In this document: positions 25,042 through 33,256 of the stretch, piece after piece
How the letters are laid out: every line of letters begins with the position of its first letter
How positions within the stretch are numbered: the first letter of the stretch is position 1
Assembly: GCA_028292435.1 (NCBI GenBank)
Contig: JAQGMI010000078.1
Coordinates: 1 to 38,289, forward strand
Source of the DNA: Betaproteobacteria bacterium
GTDB taxonomy: Bacteria; Pseudomonadota; Gammaproteobacteria; Burkholderiales; SG8-41
Direction of reading: 5' to 3'
Length of the DNA: 38,289 nucleotides
Translations under genes and position numbers: made by a program
The notes under the pieces: model-generated
What the model was told of the DNA's origin: nothing
Database searches by the model: none
Seen by the model: only the letters and a program-made list of their open reading frames with translations

Positions 25042-26910
25042 TTAAGGCAGCCAGTTCCAGAGCGTCAAACGCAGCCAATCGGTAAAGCTGTGCGTCAATA
25101 TCCACCACAGCCGGTTATCCGCCGTATTGATTTTTCCGACGCCTTCCATGCCGGGCCGCAGTCGCGTCGGTGCGTGCTCGAGCCGCGCTTCAACTCGGAA
25201 GAAATTGCGGCCGTCCTGCGCGATCGCGACAGGCGTAACTTTGCTCACGACAAACGGCACAGCATCACCCGCGATGCCTGAAATGACGAGCTTGCCAGTC
25301 TGGCCGGTTTCGACGTGCCGGATTTCGCGTTCATCGACTTGCAGAATGACGCGATAACTTTGCAGCGGCGCAATTTCGAGCAGCTTCTTACCGGTCTCGA
25401 CGGGTGAGCCGATTTGCTGGCTAAGGTCGCCCGATACGACGACGCCATCGTACGGGGAGCAGATCTTCGCGCGGTTGATTTTTTCGGTGGCCAGATTCAG
25501 TTGTGCTTCCGATTGCTTTAACTGAGCGCCGATGACCTGCACCTGGGTCATATCGTGATTCGCCATCGCTTCCCGCAGCTTGCGCTCGTATTGATCGCGC
25601 TCGCTCGACCATTTGGCCTGCTCGATTTTTAGGTCCCGATCGTCAAGCTCGATCAATACCTGGCCTTCTTTTACCGTGTCGCCGGCCCGGGCGTGGCTCA
25701 CGGCGACAAAACCTTCGAATGGCGCCGCGGCAACGCGTTGAATTTCTCCTTCAATCACCGTTTTTGCCGTCACGCGATATTCAATTTCGACCAGCGTCAA
25801 CATCGCGATGCTTATGATGAGCAATGCGGTACCGAATTTCCAGACCAGATAACGTGGACCGAACAGCCGCTCGCCTAATCGTTGGAAATCATCTTTAAGA
25901 CGCGACACATATCCGCTCTCGGCGCGCCTTCGTTGATCAATTACTGCCGGCAGAAGCGCTGCGAGCGCTTCGATCCAGGCGATCTCAGCGGCACTGAAGC
26001 CGTCGCCCGTTGTTCGCTCCAGGGTCAAAACGCCGATACATTTTCCAGCGAAGAGCAGAGGCGTCGAAAGCAGTGCAATTGCGCCGACCTCGATCGCGAG
26101 CTGTGCATGCGCGGACTGGGCGCCTTCAGTCGATGGGTCGCTTTGCGCCGGCAGCGCATATACGATGGACGCGCGGCGATCAAAGGTTTCCTCCATTGCC
26201 GCTGTGTAGTGCCGGACGAGCCCGGTCTTGGTTTCAATCCAGGCCGCATCCGACAGCACGGCGACTCGCACATGTTGCGCATCGACCAGGCCAAGGCCGG
26301 CGCGCGAACAATTTAAATGTCGGCACACGTGATTGGCGATTTCGAACAGCACCTGCTGGAGCTTGCCCGGGCGCAGGGCGGTCGCAATCGTTTCCATCAC
26401 GGAACCGACGCGCGCAGAAGCTTCGACCGCAGCGTGCAATTCGCGGCGCTGAAAGATGTCGGTGAGCCACGCCGATGCCCAATGAAGCTGCCGCAATGCC
26501 GTTTTGACTTCAGCTTCGGTCAGCGTCGACGCTTCAACGGTGACCGCGCCTACGGTACGCGCGGCAACGACGATTGGATAGGCTATCTGTGTTACCGGCG
26601 GGAAGGTGTCTGGTCTGACGTCGACGATACCGCGCGCTTCGCTGAGCGCGCGTTCCGCCACCTTACCGAGATGTGAAAGATCACGCACCGGCTCCGGCCA
26701 GACGGCAATCGGCACGAATGTGCGCGCATTTTCGGCTTCGAGCAACACCACGGCAGCCGACACCTGCGGCAGTTGGCGGCACAACAGGGCGAGCCATGCG
26801 CGACAAAAGACATCGGATGTTGTGGCGGTCGCAAATGCGTGCCACAGACTGTCGTCGTTGGACGATGCCGGGCTTTGCTGCTGCTCGCTTTCAGCGGCGC
26901 TTCCCGTCAA
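25042..26910 (-). CDS. GAF-domain – transmembrane – HlyD-family periplasmic adaptor
   Basis: The gene starts with a TTG at 26908-26910, seven bases after AGGGAG; no ATG with a comparable site is available at the beginning of the homology. The 622 residues comprise a cytosolic half with two GAF-like regions (about 30-155 and 170-320, the second with LLSTPLLFAGKCIGVLTLE), one transmembrane helix (about 355-375, FGTALLIISIAMLTLV), and a periplasmic HlyD/membrane-fusion part (about 376-590) with lipoyl half-motifs around EGFVAVSHARAGDTVKEGQVL and CSPYDGVVVSGDL flanking a coiled coil. GAF domains bind small ligands or sense redox state, so this adaptor may couple a cytosolic signal to export. It is the first gene of the three-gene leftward operon. 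Confidence 0.88.
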   Translation of the reverse strand: MTGSAAESEQQQSPASSNDDSLWHAFATATTSDVFCRAWLALLCRQLPQVSAAVVLLEAENARTFVPIAVWPEPVRDLSHLGKVAERALSEARGIVDVRPDTFPPVTQIAYPIVVAARTVGAVTVEASTLTEAEVKTALRQLHWASAWLTDIFQRRELHAAVEASARVGSVMETIATALRPGKLQQVLFEIANHVCRHLNCSRAGLGLVDAQHVRVAVLSDAAWIETKTGLVRHYTAAMEETFDRRASIVYALPAQSDPSTEGAQSAHAQLAIEVGAIALLSTPLLFAGKCIGVLTLERTTGDGFSAAEIAWIEALAALLPAVIDQRRRAESGYVSRLKDDFQRLGERLFGPRYLVWKFGTALLIISIAMLTLVEIEYRVTAKTVIEGEIQRVAAAPFEGFVAVSHARAGDTVKEGQVLIELDDRDLKIEQAKWSSERDQYERKLREAMANHDMTQVQVIGAQLKQSEAQLNLATEKINRAKICSPYDGVVVSGDLSQQIGSPVETGKKLLEIAPLQSYRVILQVDEREIRHVETGQTGKLVISGIAGDAVPFVVSKVTPVAIAQDGRNFFRVEARLEHAPTRLRPGMEGVGKINTADNRLWWILTHSFTDWLRLTLWNWLP

Positions 26911-27032
26911 TTGCGCACTCCCTATATGTCGCGACGGTTGCTTGACTTTTATGCCCTATCGTAACACTGGCGCGCGCGGCGGCTGAAGAAAGGAGGGAAA
27001 CCGCCGGATGACAATGGCTAACCGCTGATTAA

Positions 27033-27062
27033 TTGACGCGACCGGCTGGAAATTGGTAGAAT
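27033..27062 (+). promoter_or_regulatory. Promoter of the initiator tRNA gene
   Basis: TTGACG at 27033-27038 and TAGAAT at 27057-27062 are separated by 18 bp. Both are close to the sigma-70 consensus, and the expected start site falls a few bases before the tRNA at 27075. This fits a strong constitutive promoter for a stable RNA. Confidence 0.8.
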
Positions 27063-27074
27063 CCACATCTCAGA

Positions 27075-27151
27075 CGCGGGGTGGAGCAGTCTGGCAGCTC
27101 GTCGGGCTCATAACCCGAAGGTCACAGGTTCAAATCCTGTCCCCGCAACCA
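27075..27151 (+). tRNA. Initiator tRNA-fMet (CAT)
   Basis: The 77-nt sequence folds as a full cloverleaf with an encoded CCA end. The anticodon is CAT in the loop CTCATAA. Two initiator hallmarks are visible: an unpaired C1 opposite A72 at the top of the acceptor stem, and three consecutive G-C pairs in the anticodon stem (GGG/CCC). The T arm reads GTTCAAAT inside a CACAG/CTGTC-type stem. Its 3' half is shared with the stop codon of the serine recombinase gene on the other strand, so this is the junction between chromosome and mobile element. Confidence 0.97.
27130..27151. other. Left junction / probable attachment site of the mobile element in tRNA-fMet
   Basis: The leftward serine recombinase gene ends (stop at 27130-27132) inside the T arm and acceptor strand of the tRNA-fMet gene. 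A recombinase gene reading directly into a tRNA 3' end is the usual layout of a tRNA-integrated element, and the tRNA remains intact. The exact crossover bases cannot be fixed because the other end of the element is outside the window and I find no second copy of the tRNA 3' end here. Confidence 0.6.
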
Positions 27152-28737
27152 GAATTAAGGTAAGTCCCACCAGCGGCCGCCACAAGCAGCCGCTGGGCGG
27201 GCGCTTCAAATTCCGCAAACACCTGGTCGCCTTCCTCGACGACACGGACGTCACCAAGGATCTGATGCAGCACCGGCCGAGCGCGCTCAGTGCTCGTAGC
27301 CAAGGCGTCCCGCAGGTCAATCACCATTCGCTTGTATCCCGCCATGATGGCGTCGACCCTCGGCTTGGCCGTCTCTAGGGGCGCGAGCGTTTGCTGCACT
27401 CCCTTCAATTCAATTTCAGCGGCCGCTAGCCGGCCGCGCAGGGCATCTGACAAGCCTACGGTGGCGATCGCATCAGTCAGGTTCATGATATCGCGATGGA
27501 CGTCATGCAGCCGCTTCTTGGCTTGCTCCGGGTCGGCCTTTCGGTCGGCCAAGCTTATGATAGCGGCGAGTTCGCGGCGGACTTGAGCGAGCATTGTTGG
27601 TGCCAGCACTTCGTCTTGCACGAGGCTCAGCAGCCGAACGTCGGTCGCTTTGCGCGGCACTGATACGCCCGTACACACAGCGCGACCGCGATCCTTGTGT
27701 GCTGTGCAGCCGTATAGACTCGCGCTGGTGGCGACGACCGAGCCGCCACACTTCCCGCACTTCAGCATTCCGCCGAATAGCGATCGCGCCGGCCGGCCGG
27801 CACCTTTCGTGCCGCCGGCGCGCGCAGGCTTGTCCATGCGGCCGCGCACCTTTTCCCACAGCCCGGCATCGATGATGCGCAGATTCGGCCGCTCCTCGAT
27901 CGACCATTCCGATCGCGGACGGTCGGCTCGCACGCGTTTGCGTGTGTCGGGATCTTTCGTCCATTGGGAGCGGTTCCAGATGTAGCGGCCGATGTAAATC
28001 TCGTTGTTGAGTACGCCGCTGCCTTTGGCCGGTGAGCCGTAGAGTGCGGATACGCACCAAGTCGCGCGTACGATCGTGCGGCGTCGTGCGCCCGGCGCCG
28101 GTACCTGCAGTTCGTTCAACTCCGCGGCGATCTTTTGGCACGAGACGCCGGCGGCGTACTGTTGGAAGATCCAGCGCACCCAGCGCGCCTGTTCGGCATC
28201 AACCTCGAGGCGGTGGCCTATCGGCATGCCGCGCGTGTCGACGCCAGCGACCACCGAGCGGTACCCGTAGGAGATGCCACCAGCATGAAAACCGCGTTCA
28301 ATCTGACCTGCGAGTCCACGGTGCGTTTTGTGGCCGAGCTCGACGATGTAACTCTCATTGATCGCGCCACGCACCGCGCGCATTAGGCCGCGACCCGAAT
28401 TCTGCGTGTCGTAGCCATCGTTCACGCCGACGATGCGCAGGCCGCGATGCTCGAGCCGTCGTACGAGTTGCTCTTGCTCAACGAGATCCCGCGCCAGGCG
28501 ATCGAGCGACTCGAGTACAACGACGTCGACAGCGCCGCCCGCCACTTGCTCGAGCATGCGAGCAGCGCCAGCGCGCCCGGCAATTAGTGTGCGACCGGAC
28601 GTCTCCATATCACTGAACGTGTCGACAAGTTGCCAGCCCTCGCGATCGATGCGCGCGCGGCATACCCGTGCCTGGTCCTCGATTGAGGTCTCGCGTTGTT
28701 TGTCCGTGGAAAAGCGGGCGTATATGCAGGCGCGCAT
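27130..28737 (-). CDS. Large serine recombinase (integrase)
   Basis: I start at the ATG at 28735-28737, which makes the protein begin MRACIYARFSTDKQ with the catalytic serine at residue 10, as in the family; the frame extends 60 unrelated residues upstream. The 535-residue protein has the resolvase catalytic domain (LDRLARD arginines), a recombinase domain (GISYGYRSV ... EAEQARWV-like region), a zinc ribbon (CGKCGGSVVATSASLYGC) and a charged coiled-coil region before the C-terminus. Such enzymes integrate and excise phages and islands by site-specific strand exchange. The start lies 2 bp after the stop of the upstream small gene (TGAACATG), so translation is coupled. The 3' end lies in tRNA-fMet, identifying this as the likely integrase of the element. 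Confidence 0.93.
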   Translation of the reverse strand: MRACIYARFSTDKQRETSIEDQARVCRARIDREGWQLVDTFSDMETSGRTLIAGRAGAARMLEQVAGGAVDVVVLESLDRLARDLVEQEQLVRRLEHRGLRIVGVNDGYDTQNSGRGLMRAVRGAINESYIVELGHKTHRGLAGQIERGFHAGGISYGYRSVVAGVDTRGMPIGHRLEVDAEQARWVRWIFQQYAAGVSCQKIAAELNELQVPAPGARRRTIVRATWCVSALYGSPAKGSGVLNNEIYIGRYIWNRSQWTKDPDTRKRVRADRPRSEWSIEERPNLRIIDAGLWEKVRGRMDKPARAGGTKGAGRPARSLFGGMLKCGKCGGSVVATSASLYGCTAHKDRGRAVCTGVSVPRKATDVRLLSLVQDEVLAPTMLAQVRRELAAIISLADRKADPEQAKKRLHDVHRDIMNLTDAIATVGLSDALRGRLAAAEIELKGVQQTLAPLETAKPRVDAIMAGYKRMVIDLRDALATSTERARPVLHQILGDVRVVEEGDQVFAEFEAPAQRLLVAAAGGTYLNSGCGDRI

Positions 28738-28739
28738 GT

Positions 28740-29021
28740 TCAGCGCCACGTCCGGTTCACATTCATGTCGCTGGGATTCTGCGCCGGCTTCCATAAGGTT
28801 GCAACGACCGTTGATGGCGCCTCGGTAATCGCAGGATGCGCCGCAATGTAACGATCGTACAGTATCTGAGCCATGAGTCGCGCCAGATCGGCGCGCGCGG
28901 CAGGCGTTATTTCGCACAGCGCTGGGGCGCCTGAAGCGATCGCATCTCCCTTGTGAGCTACGGCAGGTTTGGCAACGCGCAGAGGACGCCGTTTAACAGC
29001 GGGGCAGTCTGTGCGCTTCAT
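28740..29021 (-). CDS. Small basic protein of unknown function, coupled to the integrase gene
   Basis: The ATG at 29019-29021 overlaps the stop of the upstream gene (ATGA) and has GGAG eight bases upstream. The 93-residue product is basic at its N-terminus (KRTDCPAVKRRPLRVAKPAVAHKG) and then helical (ITPAARADLARLMAQILYDRYIAAHP). I do not recognise a family. Its stop is 2 bp before the integrase start, so it is made together with the integrase; an accessory or directionality role is possible but is only inference. Confidence 0.6.
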   Translation of the reverse strand: MKRTDCPAVKRRPLRVAKPAVAHKGDAIASGAPALCEITPAARADLARLMAQILYDRYIAAHPAITEAPSTVVATLWKPAQNPSDMNVNRTWR

Positions 29022-29449
29022 TGGCTCAGCTCCGCGCAGTTGGGCGAGTGTGGCAGTGTCGCTGGTGAGGCGTCTGGCTGCATGGCGTGCGGTGGAGTCC
29101 AAAAATTTCTGTATGGAAGACCAGCTTGCCATTTCCGCTTGCAGGTCCACGACAACTCACGAAGCGCAAGGCCAAGTTGCTGAGGCGGCGCTGCCAGCAG
29201 GACCGCGAGCGTTTCCATGTGGTAATGCGGCAGCCGAGCATCTGCTGGGAGGTTCGCCCACCAGGTTGTGATGTGCTGTTTTAAGCGGGCCCGCGGGTCG
29301 AACGGTGCGCCGGCGGCTTGGCTCGCGCGTTCGACGCGGCTAGCTTCCGAGGCCGCCTTAACTTTTTGCAGGAACGCGGTACCATATCCCGTTGTCGTCC
29401 AAGCGGCGCTGTTGAGTGGTGTGGCGGTGGGCTGCTGGGGCGAGGTCAT
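29018..29449 (-). CDS. Hypothetical protein at the head of the integrase operon
   Basis: A 143-residue protein from the ATG at 29447-29449. The middle is rich in tryptophan and aromatic residues (HITTWWANLPADARLPHYHMETLAVLL, ALRELSWTCKRKWQ, GLPYRNFWTPP), with alternating helical segments that could form a small DNA-binding or protein-binding fold. No family is recognised with confidence. The stop overlaps the next start by 4 bp, and that gene runs into the integrase gene, so the three form one leftward unit starting beside the iteron-like array. The upstream part of the frame before 29449 has unsuitable composition, and I see only a weak ribosome-binding site, so the exact start is uncertain. 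Confidence 0.55.
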   Translation of the reverse strand: MTSPQQPTATPLNSAAWTTTGYGTAFLQKVKAASEASRVERASQAAGAPFDPRARLKQHITTWWANLPADARLPHYHMETLAVLLAAPPQQLGLALRELSWTCKRKWQAGLPYRNFWTPPHAMQPDASPATLPHSPNCAELSQ

Positions 29450-29642
29450 GTGGGCACCCCACGGGGCGGCGGCGCGCACAAGGCGCAGGGCGGGGTAGTC
29501 TTTGGATGGTCCTGTGGTGACGCTGTGAGGTGGTGGGGCAGCGCGGCAAACCAGCAAACGGCCCGGTTGCGCCTAAAGATGGATGCACGAGTCGAATTAT
29601 TGGCCGACGGCATTTGTTGTTGCTGTCGAATGGGCATGGGAC

Positions 29643-29836
29643 GAGCCATACCCGATGGCTCTGTCCCTATATATAAAGAGGGGTGTCGAGTATCGGATGA
29701 CATATTTATCAACGACTTAGCGCTATCGAGTGTCGCTATCGGGTATCGGATATCAACTTGCTGATTCATTGGGCATTTATGGTCGATAGCGCGGGTCATC
29801 GGGCATCTATCGAGTATCGAGTATCGAGTATCGGAC
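29643..29836. repeat. Iteron-like array of 7-bp TATCGAG repeats (candidate replication origin)
   Basis: Four tandem 7-mers occupy 29808-29835 (TATCGAG three times, then TATCGGA). Related units occur at 29691-29697, 29724-29730, 29737-29743 and 29744-29750. An AT-rich stretch (TATATATAAAG near 29669-29679) and a perfect 7-bp-arm hairpin (GAGCCAT/ATGGCTC, 29643-29661) flank the array. It lies immediately after the stop of the primase–helicase gene. Directly repeated short units next to a replication gene are typical of plasmid and satellite-phage origins. The rest of the 29450-29837 gap holds no gene I can support. Confidence 0.65.
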
Positions 29837-29837
29837 G

Positions 29838-32339
29838 TCATTTGGACGAACCCGCCTTCTGTGCAGCGAGCGCGGCATGCCCGACTTCAGTCACCACGAG
29901 GTGTTTAAACTTTGCATTTTTCACATCGACCTCACGGATCAAGTACCCGGCCTCGATCGCTTGGTTTATGTGGCCGCGCAGTCCAGACGCCCCGATCTCG
30001 AAGACATTGGTCTTGCCGCCGAACTCGGCCTCGAAGGCGTAGGCGGACATCGGCTCGCTATCCAATACGCGGCTGACAATGTCCAACAAGATATTGCCGC
30101 CGCCCTTTCCGCCAGCGACAGGCAGCGCGGTTTTCGTCAAGACTCCGCCGTCGCCCCGTTTGAGGAAAACTGCCTGCTGCTGCGGCGCGTAGTTGCTCTT
30201 CGTAACTGTCGCACTGAGATACAGATGCCGCTCATCGGGTAGGACGCGTTGCGCATCGGTCTTGTTCAACGACGCCAGATTCATCAGGAAGCGAATCCCG
30301 TCAACGAAAGCGCTGGACCCACGCGACGCGTTCTGATTTTGTTCCTCATTTTGACCGCTCCACTTATTCGTATGATGGGCTACGAGCAGGGTAACGCCCG
30401 GCAGGGCTGATCGAATTCGCTCGACCGCCTCGATGAAGCGCGTCACGTCTTCAGCGCTGTTCTCGTCGCCACCGCGGAAACGTGATACGGGATCCAAAAT
30501 AATAAGCTTCAGATTCTTTAATTGCATGGCGGTGGCAATCACGCGCTCGAGCCGTTCCGTCTGATGAATCGTCCTAGCGTGAGTAAGCGTCGTGAGCAGG
30601 TTGTTCTCGGCGATGACCGACTTGATGTATAGATTCTTTGCGACGCTCGCCTTGATCCCGCGATTCGGGTAAGCCTCCTCAAGATAACGAACAATGTGAA
30701 ATAGGCGCCGGTGGATCTCTGCGTCGTCGTCCTCAGCGAGCAGGACAAGCGCTTCACCAGGCTCTCCAGTCTCCCACGTGTCACAAAATGGCAGACCAGC
30801 CGCAACGGCGGCGCCCAATTGAATCAGCGCCTGAGTCTTCCCAGTCCCTCCCGGCGCGATAACACCGCCGACGATACCGGCCGGAAGGCAATCTTTGAGC
30901 AGCCATATCCTCGGCACGGGCGGCGTGTAGATAAAACGTCCGGCTCGCGCGCTCTCGAGCGTAAAAAGCGGCTCCTGAGGGCTGGACGGCCATACCACTA
31001 AACCAGTAAAAGATTGCGCAGCTACCGCAACTGTGGGTTGCATTACCGTTATCGGTGCGGCCGATAGGGGAGGAGGTGGTGGAGAAGGCTGCAAGACCGT
31101 TGGTGCCGGCGGCAAGGTGTTGCTCGAGACGGTGCCGCTCCCGCTCTTCCGCCCTAGAGAAATGGGGCTCGTGATCTGCCCGACATGTTTGCACCCCGCG
31201 CACTTGGCGGGATTCAGCTCTTTAAACTTGCCGCACGACATCGGGCCGATGTCGTCCAATTTCAGGCGCGCCAGTTTCTCGGCCGTTTGTTCATGCGTGT
31301 AGCGCGCGTCCGCTTTACTCCACTCATGCGCGATCAAATCGGACTCGTCCGTAAGTCGCAGTACGGATAGGCACGCGTACCAAACCGGTTCGGTCTGCTG
31401 TTCGCCCGCCTTAAATGACCCAATCTGCGCGCAGTTTTCAGCAATGACTGCTGCATAAGATGGCGGGTAGGATTTCGGTACCGTAAATTGAGCGTTGAGG
31501 CTGGATGCAGCCGGCAACTGCTTTTCTCGCGATGGGATCGACGTGACCGATGCGCCGCAGGCTGCGCAGGCTTTGGCGAGAATCGTGCCGATGTCGGCGA
31601 ACTCGGTCACTTCACCGCGACTAAGAAGCGTCACCTTAGTTGGCGCCGTTCTATTTTTGAAATTACGTGTTCCAATTGGGCGCAATACGCGCGCAGCATC
31701 GCTCGTGCAGGCGCCGTCCGCATCGAAGCTATGCGCAGCGCACAAAGCTTTTAAGCGATCCGCCGCGTGCTGCCACTCACCTCGGTGCACTTGTTCGGTG
31801 AAAGGGAAGTAGACGTGCACGCCCCCAGAGCCCGACGATACAGTTAGCGGCTGCGGTAAACCTACTGACTCGCAGAAGGACTCCAGCGCACTAACTGCTT
31901 GATCCTGGCTCTTATATGGCTTGGCCGGCCCAACATCCACATCGAGCCAAAGCGCGCGGAAAACGACTGCGTTCTCTTGCTTCCTGCTCACGTGTCGTCC
32001 ACCATCGCGTCGGAAGGCGCCGAGCGCGAAATAAGTGTCCGAACCTGCAGCATCGAGTTCCGAGATTCGCGTGGCAAGTGCGCTGATCGATTCGCACGGA
32101 TGATTGGCCCAGCGGCCGTGCTCGGGTTTCTCCGATACAACGAACACATTCCCATTCCCGATGTCGTGCGGCAAGACCGTGGTAAGGAAAGCTAGAAGCG
32201 GGCTTTCGTCGTTTCTCGCCGGCAGCGCAACATTGCTCTGATTCGGCGGGCCGAAGGGCGCACCGGAAATAGCGGCGCCACCAATCGAACAGTGCTGATT
32301 CGCAACCGGCGTCGCGCCGCTCGCAAAGGCCGGGCTCAC
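29838..32339 (-). CDS. AEP-type primase fused to RepA-like hexameric helicase
   Basis: The 833-residue protein has two parts. Residues about 45-260 show an archaeo-eukaryotic-type primase/primase-polymerase core: LWLDVDVG (D133, D135), SSGSGGVHVYF (H175) and DAARVLRPIGTRNFKN. A cysteine cluster (CGKF ... CAGCKH, about 369-384) and a Pro-rich linker (410-425) follow. Residues about 465-720 form a RecA-fold helicase of the RepA/AAA_25 type: Walker A APGGTGKT (495-502), Walker B LIILDPVSRF (about 612-621) and LLVAHHTNK. A winged-helix-like end closes the protein. Such fusions start plasmid or satellite-phage replication, which fits the iteron-like array at its 3' end. The start is a GTG at 32337-32339 with a poor ribosome-binding site, so the first 40 residues are uncertain. 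Confidence 0.85.
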   Translation of the reverse strand: MSPAFASGATPVANQHCSIGGAAISGAPFGPPNQSNVALPARNDESPLLAFLTTVLPHDIGNGNVFVVSEKPEHGRWANHPCESISALATRISELDAAGSDTYFALGAFRRDGGRHVSRKQENAVVFRALWLDVDVGPAKPYKSQDQAVSALESFCESVGLPQPLTVSSGSGGVHVYFPFTEQVHRGEWQHAADRLKALCAAHSFDADGACTSDAARVLRPIGTRNFKNRTAPTKVTLLSRGEVTEFADIGTILAKACAACGASVTSIPSREKQLPAASSLNAQFTVPKSYPPSYAAVIAENCAQIGSFKAGEQQTEPVWYACLSVLRLTDESDLIAHEWSKADARYTHEQTAEKLARLKLDDIGPMSCGKFKELNPAKCAGCKHVGQITSPISLGRKSGSGTVSSNTLPPAPTVLQPSPPPPPLSAAPITVMQPTVAVAAQSFTGLVVWPSSPQEPLFTLESARAGRFIYTPPVPRIWLLKDCLPAGIVGGVIAPGGTGKTQALIQLGAAVAAGLPFCDTWETGEPGEALVLLAEDDDAEIHRRLFHIVRYLEEAYPNRGIKASVAKNLYIKSVIAENNLLTTLTHARTIHQTERLERVIATAMQLKNLKLIILDPVSRFRGGDENSAEDVTRFIEAVERIRSALPGVTLLVAHHTNKWSGQNEEQNQNASRGSSAFVDGIRFLMNLASLNKTDAQRVLPDERHLYLSATVTKSNYAPQQQAVFLKRGDGGVLTKTALPVAGGKGGGNILLDIVSRVLDSEPMSAYAFEAEFGGKTNVFEIGASGLRGHINQAIEAGYLIREVDVKNAKFKHLVVTEVGHAALAAQKAGSSK

Positions 32340-32430
32340 CGCTGCGCCGGATGGGTGCGTTTCTTATATTCGAAGACGTGGACGGCGGCGGCTCGCAAAA
32401 CCCGCGGGGCTGGGATCGGCCGGGGTGACA

Positions 32431-32670
32431 TCACACGTCTCCGTTCGACGGCTGCGTAGAGGTTTGTGTGTGCTCTTTTAAAAAGCGATCGAGAGCCGCC
32501 TTGGAGTATTTGATTAGGCCGCCGTAATTGATAAAGTCGACCTGCGGGCAGCCTCGCCTCCGCCAGCCCTTCAGCGTTCCACTAGCAATACCAAGATATT
32601 TTGCAGCGTCGTTATGCGACAGGAGTTGCTGCGGCTCAATTGGGGAGCGCGGGGATGCTATATCCATCAT
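32431..32670 (-). CDS. AlpA/excisionase-like helix-turn-helix protein
   Basis: A 79-residue protein starting at tandem ATG codons (32670 and 32667) preceded by GAGGGA. The core LLSHNDAAKYLGIASGTLKGWRRRGCPQVDFINYGGLIKYSKAALDRFL is the MerR-like winged helix of AlpA regulators and excisionases, where the first helices read DNA and the strand pair GLIKYS forms the wing. The frame continues upstream to a TTG, but the ribosome-binding site and the palindrome at 32686-32700 favour the shorter form. It precedes the primase–helicase gene by 91 bp in the same direction, so it could control replication or excision. Confidence 0.8.
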   Translation of the reverse strand: MMDIASPRSPIEPQQLLSHNDAAKYLGIASGTLKGWRRRGCPQVDFINYGGLIKYSKAALDRFLKEHTQTSTQPSNGDV

Positions 32671-32685
32671 TCCCTCTAACGGGGA

Positions 32686-32700
32686 AGTACGTTTAGTACT
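32686..32700. promoter_or_regulatory. Operator-like palindrome upstream of the AlpA-like gene
   Basis: AGTAC and GTACT are perfect inverted arms separated by GTTTA, 15 bp in total and 16 bp upstream of the ATG. The size and position fit a binding site for a small HTH repressor, possibly the AlpA-like protein itself. The 220 bp between that gene and the next one upstream contain no other clear feature. Confidence 0.45.
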
Positions 32701-32890
32701 ACGTGCGACGATTGAAGGGTGAATATCCGACCCGTTCAACAGATCAGACTCGAAAAAATCAAAATGGTTCCGAACGGGACATATTGGATTTTAGGGCTAT
32801 GCCAACGGCGTACGAGCGATCCGGTATTTCGTGCGCCAAGTCCGACGGCATGATCGCCGCGATTCCGCAGGTTCTCGGCCACGGCTGCGT

Positions 32891-33226
32891 TCAAGCTGCC
32901 GCCGGCTTCGTGCTGCGCGAGCGATGCTTGTGTCGCCCGCCGTGGCGACGACGCCCAACAACGATGCCGGTAGGGAGCCTCACGAATACCGTCTTCGGGA
33001 AACGGCAGCGACCTTGAGCCTGCATCTCAGCGCGATGCTCCGGCGTGCAGTCAGTGCAGAACGTGAAGCCGTCACCGGCGCTGTAATTGGCGAGTGCGCG
33101 ATAGCCATCCCACTGCTGCTGCGATCGGAAGCAGCGCGGGGCGGCGGTGGGGAGGCGAAGAGGGCGCGTGGCTTTGCCAACCACTTTGCCACTCCAAGCT
33201 TCGACCGTGTTGCGGATCTCGGTCAT
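32891..33226 (-). CDS. Small cysteine-containing element protein, unknown function
   Basis: This 111-residue protein begins MTEIRNTVEAWSGKVVGKATRP and contains FCTDCTPEHRAEMQAQGRC followed by PKTVFVR, a short pattern of Cys and His residues that could bind zinc. The last third is basic (GRRRHGGRHKHRSRS). I know similar short zinc-ribbon-like proteins from phage-like elements but cannot name a family. It lies 30 bp downstream of the 187-residue gene in the leftward chain of small genes. A long frame on the opposite strand (32831-33823) covers it, but that frame has the low-complexity Arg/Ser composition of a shadow. Confidence 0.6.
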   Translation of the reverse strand: MTEIRNTVEAWSGKVVGKATRPLRLPTAAPRCFRSQQQWDGYRALANYSAGDGFTFCTDCTPEHRAEMQAQGRCRFPKTVFVRLPTGIVVGRRRHGGRHKHRSRSTKPAAA

Positions 33227-33256
33227 GCTACCTCCGTTCCGAACGAGTTGATTTGG

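Noticed and set aside
27108..27320. A short leftward frame ending in AGTGFEPVTFGL
   Set aside because: This peptide end is the well-known antisense translation of a tRNA gene and appears wherever an open frame runs into one; the true gene is the recombinase in the other frame.
29808..29835. CRISPR-like repetition
   Set aside because: The units are 7 bp and abut without spacers, which fits iterons or a simple tandem repeat, not a CRISPR array.
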